From Actinosynnema sp. ALI-1.44 (GTDB lineage Bacteria > Actinomycetota > Actinomycetes > Mycobacteriales > Pseudonocardiaceae): DNA of 64,000 nucleotides. Shown here one piece after another: positions 26,612 to 34,316 of the stretch; position 1 is the first letter of the stretch, and every line of letters begins with the position of its first letter. Location of the stretch: contig NZ_MTQO01000045.1 in NCBI RefSeq assembly GCF_001984155.1, positions 390,099-454,098 on the forward strand, given 5' to 3'. Made by a program: the position numbers and the translations under genes. The notes beneath the pieces are model-generated. The model saw only the letters and a list, made by a program, of their open reading frames with translations. It was not told where the DNA came from and ran no database searches.

Positions 26612-28369
26612 CTAGAAGACCAGCGGGGAACACTCGACGATCTCGACAGGCACCCCGGTGAGTCGCTCGATGTCGGTCCAGGGCTTCCCGGTCAGGTCAC
26701 GAACCCACGGCGACGTCGCGAAGGGCGATGCCGGGATCAGCACGAGATCCGGGGTGTCTCCCGTCTCCTCGACGAACTGTCCTATCGCATGGACGAAATC
26801 CTCCACGACCAGGAGATCACCGATATTGATGTTGCCGCCGAAGTACCTGTTCTCCGCGACCCGCACGTGCACGTCGAATCCGGCGAACGCCCCGGTCTTG
26901 TCGATCATGTACCGCAGGATCGGAAGGATGAGCTCCGAGGTCAGTACCAGCGCTCGGCGCGCTTTCCGGTGTTCCAGGATCCGGCGGGCGGACTTCAGCG
27001 ACGAGTAACGCAAGGTGTCGGTGACGATCAGGCCGAGCACGAAGTCGTCGAACGACGAGATCTGGCCGTACGGATAGGTGCCGATCGACCTGGGATCGTG
27101 GCGTTCCAGCGTGTAGGTGCGGTCCACACCGTCACGACGCACACCCAACAGGACGGTCTCGCGGCCGCGGGAGTGGACCTGAGCGGTCATCCCGACCACT
27201 CCGGGCGGCCGGAACATGTTCTTCGCCCCGCGCCGCAGCTCACTGATGAGCTGCATGCGGGAGCCGATCGCGACACCGTTCACCGAATGGATCCGGTCAC
27301 CCCGGCGGATCCCGGCCAGATCGGCAGGCGAGTCGCGGATCACCCCGTCGACGACCGCCTCCGTGTCGCGCCGCACGAAGGAGTTCGGCTCGATCAGGAT
27401 GGGAATGGGGTATCGGTCGCGGATGCGTTCGACCTCGGCGACCACCTTCGGCCAGTAGTCCGCGATGCGGAAGTCCTCCCAGTCACCTGGGAGGTACCGG
27501 GAGTTTCCCCCGAGGCAGACCCGCACCACCGCGGCGCGGTTCTCGGCCACGTGCGCGATCGTGTTCTCCATGTCGGAGAACGGGATGGACGGCCACATGA
27601 CCAGATTGGTCATGAACGGGATGCGGTGCTGCGCGAGCAGTTCGACAGCGCGAACCGCCGTATCTCCTTTTCGGTCACGGAGAACCGTACGCCGGACGTA
27701 CGGATCCACGCTGTAGATGGAGAGGTTGAAGAAGAGTGGCTGCAGGTCCCCGAGACCTTTCACCACCTCCTCGGTCAGGTAGGACCCGTTGGTGACGAAC
27801 GAGATGAGCTCGTCCGGCGCTTTCTCACGCATGAGGCGCAGGTAGTCGATCGCGCGCGGGTTCGCGAACGGCTCGTTGATCGCCGTCCGCAGGGAGAATA
27901 TGCCACGACCACTCCGTGGGTCGTAGTGCCGCAGCCTGGTGACGATCTCCTCGTGGGTGGCCATGCGTGGCATGTTCTGGATCGGCAGATCCGCCGGGTT
28001 CCCTTTTTCGTAGCAGAACTCACAACTGAAGTTGCACACCGACGACAGGTGCCAGAATATGTCGGACAGGCTTGTCGGGTAGTCGGCCCAGTCCGCGATC
28101 TCACGAAGCCGGAAGCCGTCCACCTCGACAGCCTGCCCGTCACACTCCAGCTGGGCGACCTTCAGTATCGCCTGCAACTCTTTCCGGATCGCCTCGATCC
28201 GGGGTTCGGTCAGGATGATTCCGTCGACACTCTCGTAACCTCGCGGCACCCTGCGACGGCGCGTCGGGGTGGGCAGGAACGACCGGCCCGTCTTGTGCCC
28301 GGGAGACCGATCCCGCACAGGTTCGACACGGTCGCCGGCCGTCGTGGCGTCGAGAGTGCGTCCACCCAT
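26612..28369 (-). CDS. radical SAM protein with PDZ and DUF512-like domains
   Basis: 585 residues from ATG 28369 (GGAG upstream, seven bases after the previous stop). The N-terminal module IRKELQAILKVAQLECDG, VEVDGFRLR (about 56-92) is the one found in the two small proteins of this operon. The SAM cluster motif CNFSCEFC has Cys112, 116 and 119. A PDZ-like domain (about 336-425, GIRRGDRIHSVNGVAIGS) and a DUF512-like C-terminus (about 450-585, ENRYFGGNINIGDLL and DLVLIPASPF) follow. The rSAM/PDZ/DUF512 set is known from a bacterial family of unknown reaction with a different domain order. A peptide substrate is inferred from the context. Confidence 0.85.
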   Translation of the reverse strand: MGGRTLDATTAGDRVEPVRDRSPGHKTGRSFLPTPTRRRRVPRGYESVDGIILTEPRIEAIRKELQAILKVAQLECDGQAVEVDGFRLREIADWADYPTSLSDIFWHLSSVCNFSCEFCYEKGNPADLPIQNMPRMATHEEIVTRLRHYDPRSGRGIFSLRTAINEPFANPRAIDYLRLMREKAPDELISFVTNGSYLTEEVVKGLGDLQPLFFNLSIYSVDPYVRRTVLRDRKGDTAVRAVELLAQHRIPFMTNLVMWPSIPFSDMENTIAHVAENRAAVVRVCLGGNSRYLPGDWEDFRIADYWPKVVAEVERIRDRYPIPILIEPNSFVRRDTEAVVDGVIRDSPADLAGIRRGDRIHSVNGVAIGSRMQLISELRRGAKNMFRPPGVVGMTAQVHSRGRETVLLGVRRDGVDRTYTLERHDPRSIGTYPYGQISSFDDFVLGLIVTDTLRYSSLKSARRILEHRKARRALVLTSELILPILRYMIDKTGAFAGFDVHVRVAENRYFGGNINIGDLLVVEDFVHAIGQFVEETGDTPDLVLIPASPFATSPWVRDLTGKPWTDIERLTGVPVEIVECSPLVF

Positions 28370-28376
28370 GATCGTT

Positions 28377-28613
28377 CTACTCCGGATCATCAGGGAATAT
28401 GGCAATGTGCTTTTCTGGAGCTCGCATCAGAGCAAAGCTGCTCACCTTCACCGGCTGTCCGTCGTGCAACGGCACACATAATCTCAACAGTTGCTCCCAC
28501 TGCACGCGAAGCAGCTCCACAGTGGGATCGGCGATCACCTCGGACGCGGGTTTCTCGTCGAGCAAGAATCGCCACACGTATGGCTCGCCGCTCTGGTCAT
28601 CGGGCAGGGACAA
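28377..28613 (-). CDS. 78-aa protein carrying the shared module
   Basis: TTG start at 28613 supported by a strong GGAGG site. Layout: N-terminal part YVWRFLLDEKPASEVIADP, then the module WEQLLRLCVPLHDGQPV and KVSSFAL (about 36-63), then a short acidic tail ending FPDDPE. The module aligns with those of the 61-aa protein and radical SAM protein: ILxxxxLxxDGxxVxVxxFxL. It has one Cys. Candidate peptide-recognition partner for one of the radical SAM enzymes, or a precursor. No match to a named family comes to mind. Confidence 0.65.
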   Translation of the reverse strand: MSLPDDQSGEPYVWRFLLDEKPASEVIADPTVELLRVQWEQLLRLCVPLHDGQPVKVSSFALMRAPEKHIAIFPDDPE

Positions 28614-28672
28614 TCGCCCTCCAAATGCACGCGGTGGCAGATCCCGATCAGTTCGGCGCCGATCGCCCCCGG

Positions 28673-28945
28673 TCAGGGTGCCGCCTGGGCGGCGCCCTTC
28701 TGCAGGCTCACCCGCTCGGCGTGTTGATACAACGTTCCCATGTCGACCTTGCCATCGGACACGAGTCCCTCGATGAGCGAGACAAGGCCAGCCTGGTCGA
28801 AATCATAGAAGCCGATCAGTTCCGCCGGTGATATCTCTTCCACCCGCGCAGACGGAACCAGGCGGCAACCCGCTGCCATGAGGTCCACATCGAACTCATC
28901 TTCGCTGGAGGCCAATTCATTGAGCAGGTCCCGATTTTCGGACAT
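28673..28945 (-). CDS. 90-aa protein, candidate precursor peptide of the cluster
   Basis: First gene after the operon promoter. ATG 28945 has a modest AAAGGGG/GCAGG site. The sequence has an acidic N-terminal segment LLNELASSEDEFDVDLMAAG (its FDVDL resembles the F-x-L-D boxes of lanthipeptide leaders), a single Cys in AGCRLVPSA, a helical middle and the C-terminus GAAQAAP. First position, small size and leader-like acidic start make it the best precursor candidate, but the middle also looks like a small folded domain, so it could instead be a regulator or chaperone. Confidence 0.6.
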   Translation of the reverse strand: MSENRDLLNELASSEDEFDVDLMAAGCRLVPSARVEEISPAELIGFYDFDQAGLVSLIEGLVSDGKVDMGTLYQHAERVSLQKGAAQAAP

Positions 28946-28988
28946 CAGCCTGCACCCCTTTGATAGAGCTGACACGACCGCGCGCGAT

Positions 28989-29002
28989 GTGAGGTACCTC
29001 AC
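28989..29002. promoter_or_regulatory. perfect 14-bp palindrome at predicted transcription start
   Basis: GTGAGGTACCTCAC, a perfect inverted repeat, covers about +1 to +14 of the promoter at 29008-29037 and lies 44 bases before the 90-aa start codon. This is the position of a repressor operator. No regulator gene lies inside the operon, so the factor would be encoded elsewhere. Confidence 0.55.
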
Positions 29003-29007
29003 TAATT

Positions 29008-29037
29008 TGCATACACGGCTACCTGGTGGGTTGTCAA
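29008..29037 (-). promoter_or_regulatory. promoter of the peptide-maturation operon
   Basis: On the minus strand TTGACA (29037-29032, a perfect -35) and TATGCA (29013-29008) are 18 bases apart. Transcription would start near 29001 and read through all ten genes down to 18133, since no gap in the operon exceeds about 60 bases. Confidence 0.6.
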
Positions 29038-29468
29038 CAGCCCTTCACGGCGCCGGCGAGGCCGCTGACGATCCGGCGTTCGAAGAGGGAGAAGAAGATG
29101 AGTGTGGGGATCATCGACAGCGAGACGAACGCCAGCACGCGCGCGGTGCCGATCGAGGACTGCGACGCGCACGACCGCACCCCGAGCGGCAGCGTGTACA
29201 AGTCGTTGTCGCCGAGCAGGAACAGCGGCAGCAGATAACTGTTCCAGCTCGCCACGAACGCCAGGATCCTACGGTCATGACACCGGACAGAGACGGCGGG
29301 ACCACCCATCCGGACGAAGAAGCCGAGGGCCGCCTCCTCCAGTTCCTTCGGGATGGCGCGCAGAAATGGCACGAGAATGATGACGGTGGTCGGCATGGCG
29401 AACGCGAACGGCCATCCTCCAGATTTCCTCCACCCCAACAGGTGTGAAACGAGACAAGCACCATCCAT
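29034..29468 (-). pseudogene. decayed sugar ABC transporter permease (MalG/LacG-like)
   Basis: Fragments of a binding-protein-dependent sugar permease: FAMPTTVIILVPFLRAIP, a broken EAA loop (LEEAALGFF without the following IDGA-type sequence), FVASWNSYLLPLFLL, YTLPLGV and a C-terminus ending IVSGLAGAVKG. The first three helices are missing and the EAA loop is scrambled by at least one frameshift/deletion, so it cannot dock an ATPase. Its last codons run into the -35 box of the peptide operon promoter. Confidence 0.65.
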
Positions 29469-29568
29469 CCTCTTTGGACAAATAGGGCATGCGCATCCGC
29501 ATCTACTCTCTCACTTGGCTGCAACCCTCGCTGCTCGTTGCGTCCCAGCGCTGCGTGCTGCGGTGGTG

Positions 29569-29709
29569 TTATCGGGGTTGTCGCCACTGGTGATCGAGAG
29601 TGTGACCGACAAGGGTGAACGCATCGACGTGCTGCCCGCCGCAAGTCCGACACCGTGGCGTCAGGCCCGGACCGAGCGGATCGTGCGACGGGCCGGGTGG
29701 GTCGCTCAT
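29569..29709 (-). CDS. 46-aa CxxC mini-protein
   Basis: Predicted 46 residues from ATG 29709, which has AGGAGG nine bases upstream. It carries a CRTC motif followed by GGQHVDAFTLVGHTLDHQW, resembling half of a zinc ribbon. It starts 77 bases after the flavin reductase stop on the same strand and could be the third gene of that unit. Supported mainly by the ribosome-binding site and its position. Confidence 0.4.
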   Translation of the reverse strand: MSDPPGPSHDPLGPGLTPRCRTCGGQHVDAFTLVGHTLDHQWRQPR

Positions 29710-29786
29710 GTGTTCCGCCTCCTGGTGGCGTGCGCTTTGCCGGATATGACGACGGACCACAGCCGGATGTGAGGTCACCGAGCGCC

Positions 29787-30329
29787 TCACATCCGGTGGG
29801 GCGGTGTCGTCGTAGTGCTGAGGTCGCGGTAGCTCTGGTGGACGAAGACCAACGGGTGCCCCGTCCGGTTCGGCGCGCTCCGCACGTGCAGCACGGCACC
29901 GAGGAACAAGGTGTGGTCCGCGACCCGAACACGGTCGCTGATCCTGCACTCGATCGTTGCCAGACCTCCGGCGAGCACTGGATCGCCGGTCGCTGGAGAC
30001 GGCATCCAGTCCAGGCCCTCGAACCCGCGGCGCGGTCCGGAGAAGCGGGCTGCCAGCTCGGCCTGGTCGGCGCCCAGGATGGTGACCGCGTACGAGGCGG
30101 CTTGGCTCAGCAGGGCGTGCGTTCGTGTGCTGTGCCCTATGGCCACCAGCAGTGTGGGTGGGTTCAGTGACACCGACAGCAGAGAGTTGATGGTGACGCC
30201 GTGTGGCCCGCTCGGTCCGCTGACGGTGAGGACCGAGACCCCGGTGGGCAGGTGCCGCATCGCCTGCCGGAACGTCTCACCATCCGGCGAACGGGGAGAG
30301 GTCTCGGGCCGTGCCGGGCGCGGTGTCAC
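29787..30329 (-). CDS. flavin reductase (FMN-binding split barrel, HpaC-like)
   Basis: 180 residues. Supplies reduced FMN to a partner monooxygenase. Typical marks: FRQAMRHLPTGVSVLTV at the N-terminus, GVTINSLLSVSLNPPTLLV, FEGLDW and the closing HTLFLGAVLHV. The GTG start (30329) overlaps the luciferase-like gene's stop as GTGA, so the two are translationally coupled, which is the usual arrangement of two-component flavin monooxygenases. Confidence 0.88.
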   Translation of the reverse strand: MTPRPARPETSPRSPDGETFRQAMRHLPTGVSVLTVSGPSGPHGVTINSLLSVSLNPPTLLVAIGHSTRTHALLSQAASYAVTILGADQAELAARFSGPRRGFEGLDWMPSPATGDPVLAGGLATIECRISDRVRVADHTLFLGAVLHVRSAPNRTGHPLVFVHQSYRDLSTTTTPPHRM

Positions 30330-31330
30330 CACACGAGTTCCCGTGGCGCTGGTGCGGGCAACGCCGGGAAGTGCGGTACGACTTCCTCGGCGAGCTGGGC
30401 CACGACTTCCGCCGCCGGACGCCGACCGTGTTGGACTCCGAGTGCCCCGTGGTTGATGCCCGCTTCCTGCCAGCGGTGCAGGAGGTCGAGCAACCCTTCG
30501 ACACCGGTGCGCAGCACGAATCCGCCCCGCAGCGGCGTCGGTGGGTGGTGCGGGTCGTCCACGAGGTCGATCCACTCGTTGGTGGCCACCGGCTTGAACC
30601 CGCCGCCCGGAATGAGGGCACGCCATGCGGCAGCTCGCTGACCAAGTGCGGAGGTGCCCTCGGCGGTGGCTGTGGCGCCCGGGTAGATCAGCCAGCCGTC
30701 GGCGTGTTCGGCGATCCACTCCGGCGTCTGCTGCGAAGAACCTGTGACCAGCAGTGGGATCCGGCCGCTGACCGGCTTGGGCAGCAGATCCGCGCCCTGC
30801 GAACGGCCAAGCGAGGACGTGATGGTGGGTTTCACCGACTCCAGCAGTGTCCGGAACAACCGCACCGACTCGCGGTAGCGCGCGCCGCGGGACTCGAAGT
30901 CGATCCCATAAGCGGGGAACTCGACCGGGCGGTCTCCTGACGCGGCGCCCAGCACCAGACGGCCACCGGAGAGGTGGTCGAGGGACGCTGCCTGTTTCGC
31001 CAGGTCGATCGGGTGGCGCAGCGGGAAGACCGCACTGCCCGTGGCCAGCGCGGCGGTGCGGGTGTGCGCGCCCAGCCAGGCCAGGTACGTCCACGGGTCG
31101 AAGACCTGTCCGACGTCTCCGAAACCCGGGTCGAACAGGGGGACGTCACGTACCCAGATGGCCGCGAAACCGGCGCGGTCGGCCATCTGGATCGTTTCAC
31201 CCTGCCCGGCCATGGCCGCCATGTCTCCGGTGTAGGGCCACAACGGGAGGAACAATCCCACCGTGAGTCGACCGGGAGCGAACATCGTGCGAAAACCGGG
31301 ATGTTCGGCGAACAGATCTGCTTCGGGCAC
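30326..31330 (-). CDS. LLM-class (luciferase-like) flavin-dependent monooxygenase
   Basis: About 334 residues with an F420/FMN-type TIM barrel: LTVGLFLPLW, FAAIWVRDVPLF, LATGSAVFPLRHPIDLAKQA, LSGGRLVLGAASGDRP and PLLVTGSSQQTPEWIAEHADGW. GTG 31330 is chosen because GGAGGTCG precedes it; the ATG at 31342 has no site. Works with the flavin reductase encoded next, and is divergent from the TetR gene. The substrate is unknown; relatives oxidise sulfonates, alkanes or nitrogen compounds. Confidence 0.87.
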   Translation of the reverse strand: MPEADLFAEHPGFRTMFAPGRLTVGLFLPLWPYTGDMAAMAGQGETIQMADRAGFAAIWVRDVPLFDPGFGDVGQVFDPWTYLAWLGAHTRTAALATGSAVFPLRHPIDLAKQAASLDHLSGGRLVLGAASGDRPVEFPAYGIDFESRGARYRESVRLFRTLLESVKPTITSSLGRSQGADLLPKPVSGRIPLLVTGSSQQTPEWIAEHADGWLIYPGATATAEGTSALGQRAAAWRALIPGGGFKPVATNEWIDLVDDPHHPPTPLRGGFVLRTGVEGLLDLLHRWQEAGINHGALGVQHGRRPAAEVVAQLAEEVVPHFPALPAPAPRELVW

Positions 31331-31346
31331 ACCGACCTCCATTGGA

Positions 31347-31394
31347 GTAAACGTTCAACTAGGACGCTAGCGCACTCTAGAGTGAACGTTCAAC
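31347..31394. promoter_or_regulatory. two TetR-type operator sites
   Basis: TAAACGTTCAAC (from 31348) and TGAACGTTCAAC (from 31383) recur 35 bases apart in the divergent gap; the second contains the palindrome TGAACGTTCA. One site is close to the LLM gene start, the other overlaps a -35 position of the TetR promoter (-10 TAGACT at 31405-31410). A third, partial copy (TGAACGTT, 32081-32088) lies before the ECF sigma gene. Confidence 0.55.
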
Positions 31395-31413
31395 CGGCTC
31401 GAGTTAGACTGGC

Positions 31414-32037
31414 GTGGTGCCATCCCCAAGGACGACAGGCGACGCACCGGCCACAGCGGCAACCGACACCCGGACCCGGATCCTGCGGGCTACCGCCATG
31501 CTCCTGCAGCGCCAGGGCTATGAGGGCACCTCGATCAAGCGGATCAGCGGCGATGCCGGAGTCACGCAGGGCTCGGTCTACCACTTCTTCCCCGGAGGCA
31601 AGGAACAACTTGCCGTCGAGGCTCTGCGTTACGGCGCGGACGAGTTCACCGAACTGCTGCGGTCAGGCCTCGACAGCGCCGAAGATCCCGCCGAGGCGGT
31701 GGCGGCGTGCGCCGTGCTGCTCGCTGACACCTTGCTGACGTCAGGCTGGACCGACGGCTGCCCGGTCGCAGCCACCGCGCTGGAGACCATCGGCGCCTCG
31801 CCGGACATCCAGCGCGCCGCCGAGCAGGCTTTGCGCCAATGGCAGGACCTGCTGACGACCAAGCTCACCACCGGTGGCATCCCGGACGAAGCGGCCGTCG
31901 ACCTCGCCTCCACCATTCTCAGCACACTGGAGGGAGCCGAGCTGCTTTGCCGGGTTTCCGCCAGCGACAAGGCATTGCACACCGCGGCACAGCACCTGGC
32001 CCAACTTGTCAGGCTGCACACCGCAAGGCCTGACTGA
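31414..32037 (+). CDS. TetR-family repressor (LmrA/YxaF-type)
   Basis: 207 residues. N-terminal helix-turn-helix TSIKRISGDAGVTQGSVYHFF followed by an all-helical ligand domain with the C-terminal LEGAELLCR typical of the LmrA/YxaF subgroup. The GTG start follows a -10-like TAGACT by only four bases, so a leaderless mRNA is likely. Divergent from the luciferase-like/flavin reductase pair, which it presumably represses through the repeated TGAACGTTCA sites until a small hydrophobic inducer binds. Confidence 0.88.
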   Translation: MVPSPRTTGDAPATAATDTRTRILRATAMLLQRQGYEGTSIKRISGDAGVTQGSVYHFFPGGKEQLAVEALRYGADEFTELLRSGLDSAEDPAEAVAACAVLLADTLLTSGWTDGCPVAATALETIGASPDIQRAAEQALRQWQDLLTTKLTTGGIPDEAAVDLASTILSTLEGAELLCRVSASDKALHTAAQHLAQLVRLHTARPD

Positions 32038-32045
32038 CCGCGGGA

Positions 32046-32072
32046 TGTCACAACGCCGGTGCCCCCTTCGTC
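32046..32072 (+). promoter_or_regulatory. ECF41-type promoter, sigma gene
   Basis: TGTCACA (32046-32052), 16 bases, CGTC (32069-32072): the -35/-10 pattern known for ECF41 sigma factors. It implies autoregulation of the sigma gene 38 bases downstream. Confidence 0.7.
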
Positions 32073-32109
32073 TCCTTGAATGAACGTTGGCAAGGACGGA
32101 AGGCATCCA

Positions 32110-32997
32110 GTGACCGAGCACACCACAGACCGGCAAGCGGCTGTCGCCGCATTCAACGAGTACCGGAACCTGCTGTTCACGGCCGCGTACGACATTCTCG
32201 GCAGCGTGTCCGACGCTGAGGACGTAGTGCAGGACACCTGGCTGCGCTGGGAAAAAGTCGACCACGCGAAGGTCGAGCATCCGCGCATCTACATGATGCG
32301 GATCACGGTGCATCGCGCGGTCGACCAACTGCGCAAGGCGCGCAGGTCGCGTGTGGACTACGTCGGGCCGTGGTTGCCTGAACCGTTGGTGACCGAGCAG
32401 GACGCCGCGGATCGGCTGGAGCGCCAGGGTGGTGTCGCCCTCGGCCTGCTGGTCGTGCTGGAGACGTTGTCACCGCTCGAACGGGCCGCGTTCGTGCTGC
32501 GGGAGGCATTCGCCTTCGAGTACGCCGAGATCGCCGGGATGCTGGACAAGTCGCCCGCCGCGGTACGGCAACTGGTGCATCGGGCCCGCGGGCACGTGCA
32601 TGCCCGGCGTCCGCGCTTCGTCGCGGATCACGAGAACGCGCGGATCGCGGCCGAGCGATTCGTCAACGCGGCCATCGGAGGCAGCCTGTCCGACCTGCTG
32701 GACGTGCTCGCTCCGGACGCCACCCTGTGGAACGACGGAGGTGGCAGGGTTCGTGCCGCGTTGCGACCCGTGCACGGTGCGGCCAAGGTAGCTCACTTGA
32801 TGGCCGCGGTTGGTCCCCGGTTCTCCGACCACGAGATCCGTTGGGTGCACTCCGGCGGTACGCCGACCGCGCTGCTCAGCACAGGTGGCATGCCGGCCGT
32901 GGTGGTGACCGTCGAGACCGACCCGTCCGGGAAATGGGTACGCGACATCTACGGCATGGCCAATCCGGACAAGCTCGCTCACCTGACCGGCAGGTGA
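32110..32997 (+). CDS. sigJ: ECF41-family RNA polymerase sigma factor (SigJ-like)
   Basis: 295 residues. Sigma region 2 (SVSDAEDVVQDTWLRW), region 4 (LSPLERAAFVLREAFAFEYAEIAG with DKSPAAVRQLVHRAR), and the fused SnoaL-like C-terminal domain that replaces an anti-sigma factor in ECF41. All three diagnostic ECF41 motifs are present: WLPEP in the linker, DGGGR in the SnoaL domain and NPDKL near the end. GTG 32110 is chosen for its GGAAGG site. ECF41 genes usually sit beside oxidoreductase/epimerase-type partners, as here. Confidence 0.92.
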   Translation: MTEHTTDRQAAVAAFNEYRNLLFTAAYDILGSVSDAEDVVQDTWLRWEKVDHAKVEHPRIYMMRITVHRAVDQLRKARRSRVDYVGPWLPEPLVTEQDAADRLERQGGVALGLLVVLETLSPLERAAFVLREAFAFEYAEIAGMLDKSPAAVRQLVHRARGHVHARRPRFVADHENARIAAERFVNAAIGGSLSDLLDVLAPDATLWNDGGGRVRAALRPVHGAAKVAHLMAAVGPRFSDHEIRWVHSGGTPTALLSTGGMPAVVVTVETDPSGKWVRDIYGMANPDKLAHLTGR

Positions 32998-33027
32998 GGC
33001 GTGGAGAGAGGAAGAGAGGACAAGTCG

Positions 33028-33588
33028 ATGACAGACGTCCTGGGGGACTTCGTGCCGCTGCCGCTGGGCACCGAACGCCATGAGCTGCACATCCGGCAGA
33101 GCCCGGAATCTGTCTGGACCGCGCTGACGACCCTGTCGCCCGGGGAACTCTCGACGGTTCGACTGCTCATGGGTGTCCGAACGCTGCTTGCCAGACCAGG
33201 CACGGGTTTCACCGCCGAGGCACCGAGCATTCTCGACACGATGGCCGACCGGGGCTGGTTCGAACTGGCCAACGAGCCGCACCGCCACGTCGTGCTCGGC
33301 TCGATCAGCCAGTTCTGGCGACTGCGGCCAGAGGAATGGCGCCGCAAGTGCACGCCGGAGCAGTTCCGCGACTACGACGAACCCGGCTTCGCCAAGTCGG
33401 CGTCGGTCTTCGAACTGATCCCGACAGCGAACGGCACCCTGCTGCGCACAGAGACCCGGGTCACCGCCGCAACCGCGGCCACTAGACGAAAGATGTTGAC
33501 GTACTGGCGGCTGATCCGCCCGTTCAGCGGAGCGATCCGGCGGGTCATGCTGCGCGCCGTGGCCAGGAAGGCAGCGACCCTCTCGTAA
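33028..33588 (+). CDS. DUF2867/SRPBCC-like protein, sigma-linked
   Basis: 186 residues from ATG 33028 (AGAGGA upstream), 30 bases after the sigma gene and probably cotranscribed. Pattern of an SRPBCC/START-like beta-grasp: QSPESVWTALTTL at the start, GWFELANEPHRHVVLGSISQFW in the middle, and an Arg-rich C-terminal helix. The family typically binds hydrophobic ligands. The exact family assignment is tentative. Confidence 0.65.
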   Translation: MTDVLGDFVPLPLGTERHELHIRQSPESVWTALTTLSPGELSTVRLLMGVRTLLARPGTGFTAEAPSILDTMADRGWFELANEPHRHVVLGSISQFWRLRPEEWRRKCTPEQFRDYDEPGFAKSASVFELIPTANGTLLRTETRVTAATAATRRKMLTYWRLIRPFSGAIRRVMLRAVARKAATLS

Positions 33589-33682
33589 CCCAGCTCGACT
33601 TCGTGCCGGACTGCCGGGTACTTCCACACTGGCCACAGTAGACTCTGTCACGCCGTGGGAAGTCCCGGCAAGCTCACCCGAA

Positions 33683-34093
33683 TCACTTGAGGTGCCGCGT
33701 GCGCACCACCTTCAACTGCCTGCGGTGCACCACAAGGCCTGCCAGCGCGAGCAACGAGACGATCCCGAGCTGCCACCAGGTCTGCGGGCTGCCACCCAGC
33801 TCCAGATCGGTTGCGTGGTTGACCGCGTGCAGCGTGTTGGTGATGAAGAACCCGCTCAACGCGATCGACAGCACGTCACGCCACACCAATGCGGCCAGCA
33901 GCACGAGGCCGATGCCGATCTGGAAAACCCCCGCGTCGTGCAGGAAGTGCACGTGGTTGGGGAACTGGGCGAACTGCGCGAACCCCGCCGGGTCGATCCG
34001 CATCCACACACCGAACACCAGCATCACCATCGCACCGACCACAGTGGCCGATCGAACGAACACCTTGGCTGACAGGCTGTAGCCATCCATCAT
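33683..34093 (-). CDS. four-helix membrane protein, predicted ECF41 target
   Basis: 136 residues, ATG-ATG start with GGAGGTAG upstream. Four hydrophobic segments (about 13-30, 50-70, 75-95 and 105-122), a DoxX/DUF4345-like layout with NTLHAVNHATDLELGG between helices 3 and 4. Such proteins often accompany ECF41 sigma factors. An ECF41-type promoter lies about 190 bases upstream (34283-34309). The stretch between promoter and gene (34118-34270) contains only a frameshifted scrap with no intact frame. Confidence 0.7.
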   Translation of the reverse strand: MMDGYSLSAKVFVRSATVVGAMVMLVFGVWMRIDPAGFAQFAQFPNHVHFLHDAGVFQIGIGLVLLAALVWRDVLSIALSGFFITNTLHAVNHATDLELGGSPQTWWQLGIVSLLALAGLVVHRRQLKVVRTRHLK

Positions 34094-34282
34094 CTTCTAC
34101 CTCCTTGCACTCGAACGTCACATGAGTTCCGCGGCACTTCGGACCTCCGCCACACCGTGCCGCGCTGCTCGTGTTCCATGAGCAGTTCCACCGCGTGCGC
34201 GGCATCCGCATTCGACGCGCGCTCCAGCAGGTAAAGCCCAAGGTCCAAGCCGGATGGCACACCACATTTCGTTCGCTACCAG

Positions 34283-34309
34283 GACGCGAGGCCGACGCGA
34301 CATGTGACA
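34283..34309 (-). promoter_or_regulatory. ECF41-type promoter, second copy
   Basis: On the minus strand TGTCACA (34309-34303), 16 bases, CGTC (34286-34283), identical in boxes and spacing to the sigma gene's own promoter. It reads toward the small membrane-protein gene. Confidence 0.65.
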
Positions 34310-34316
34310 GTCGAGC

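Noticed and set aside
26570..28831. A long open plus-strand frame opposite the PDZ-radical SAM gene.
   Set aside because: Antisense to intact radical SAM, PDZ and DUF512 motifs; no domain pattern of its own.
34118..34270. Minus-strand scrap (LGLYLLER in one frame, AAHAVELLMEHEQRGTVWRR in another) after an ECF41-type promoter.
   Set aside because: Needs a frameshift to be read, and has no start site; too short and uncertain to call a gene.
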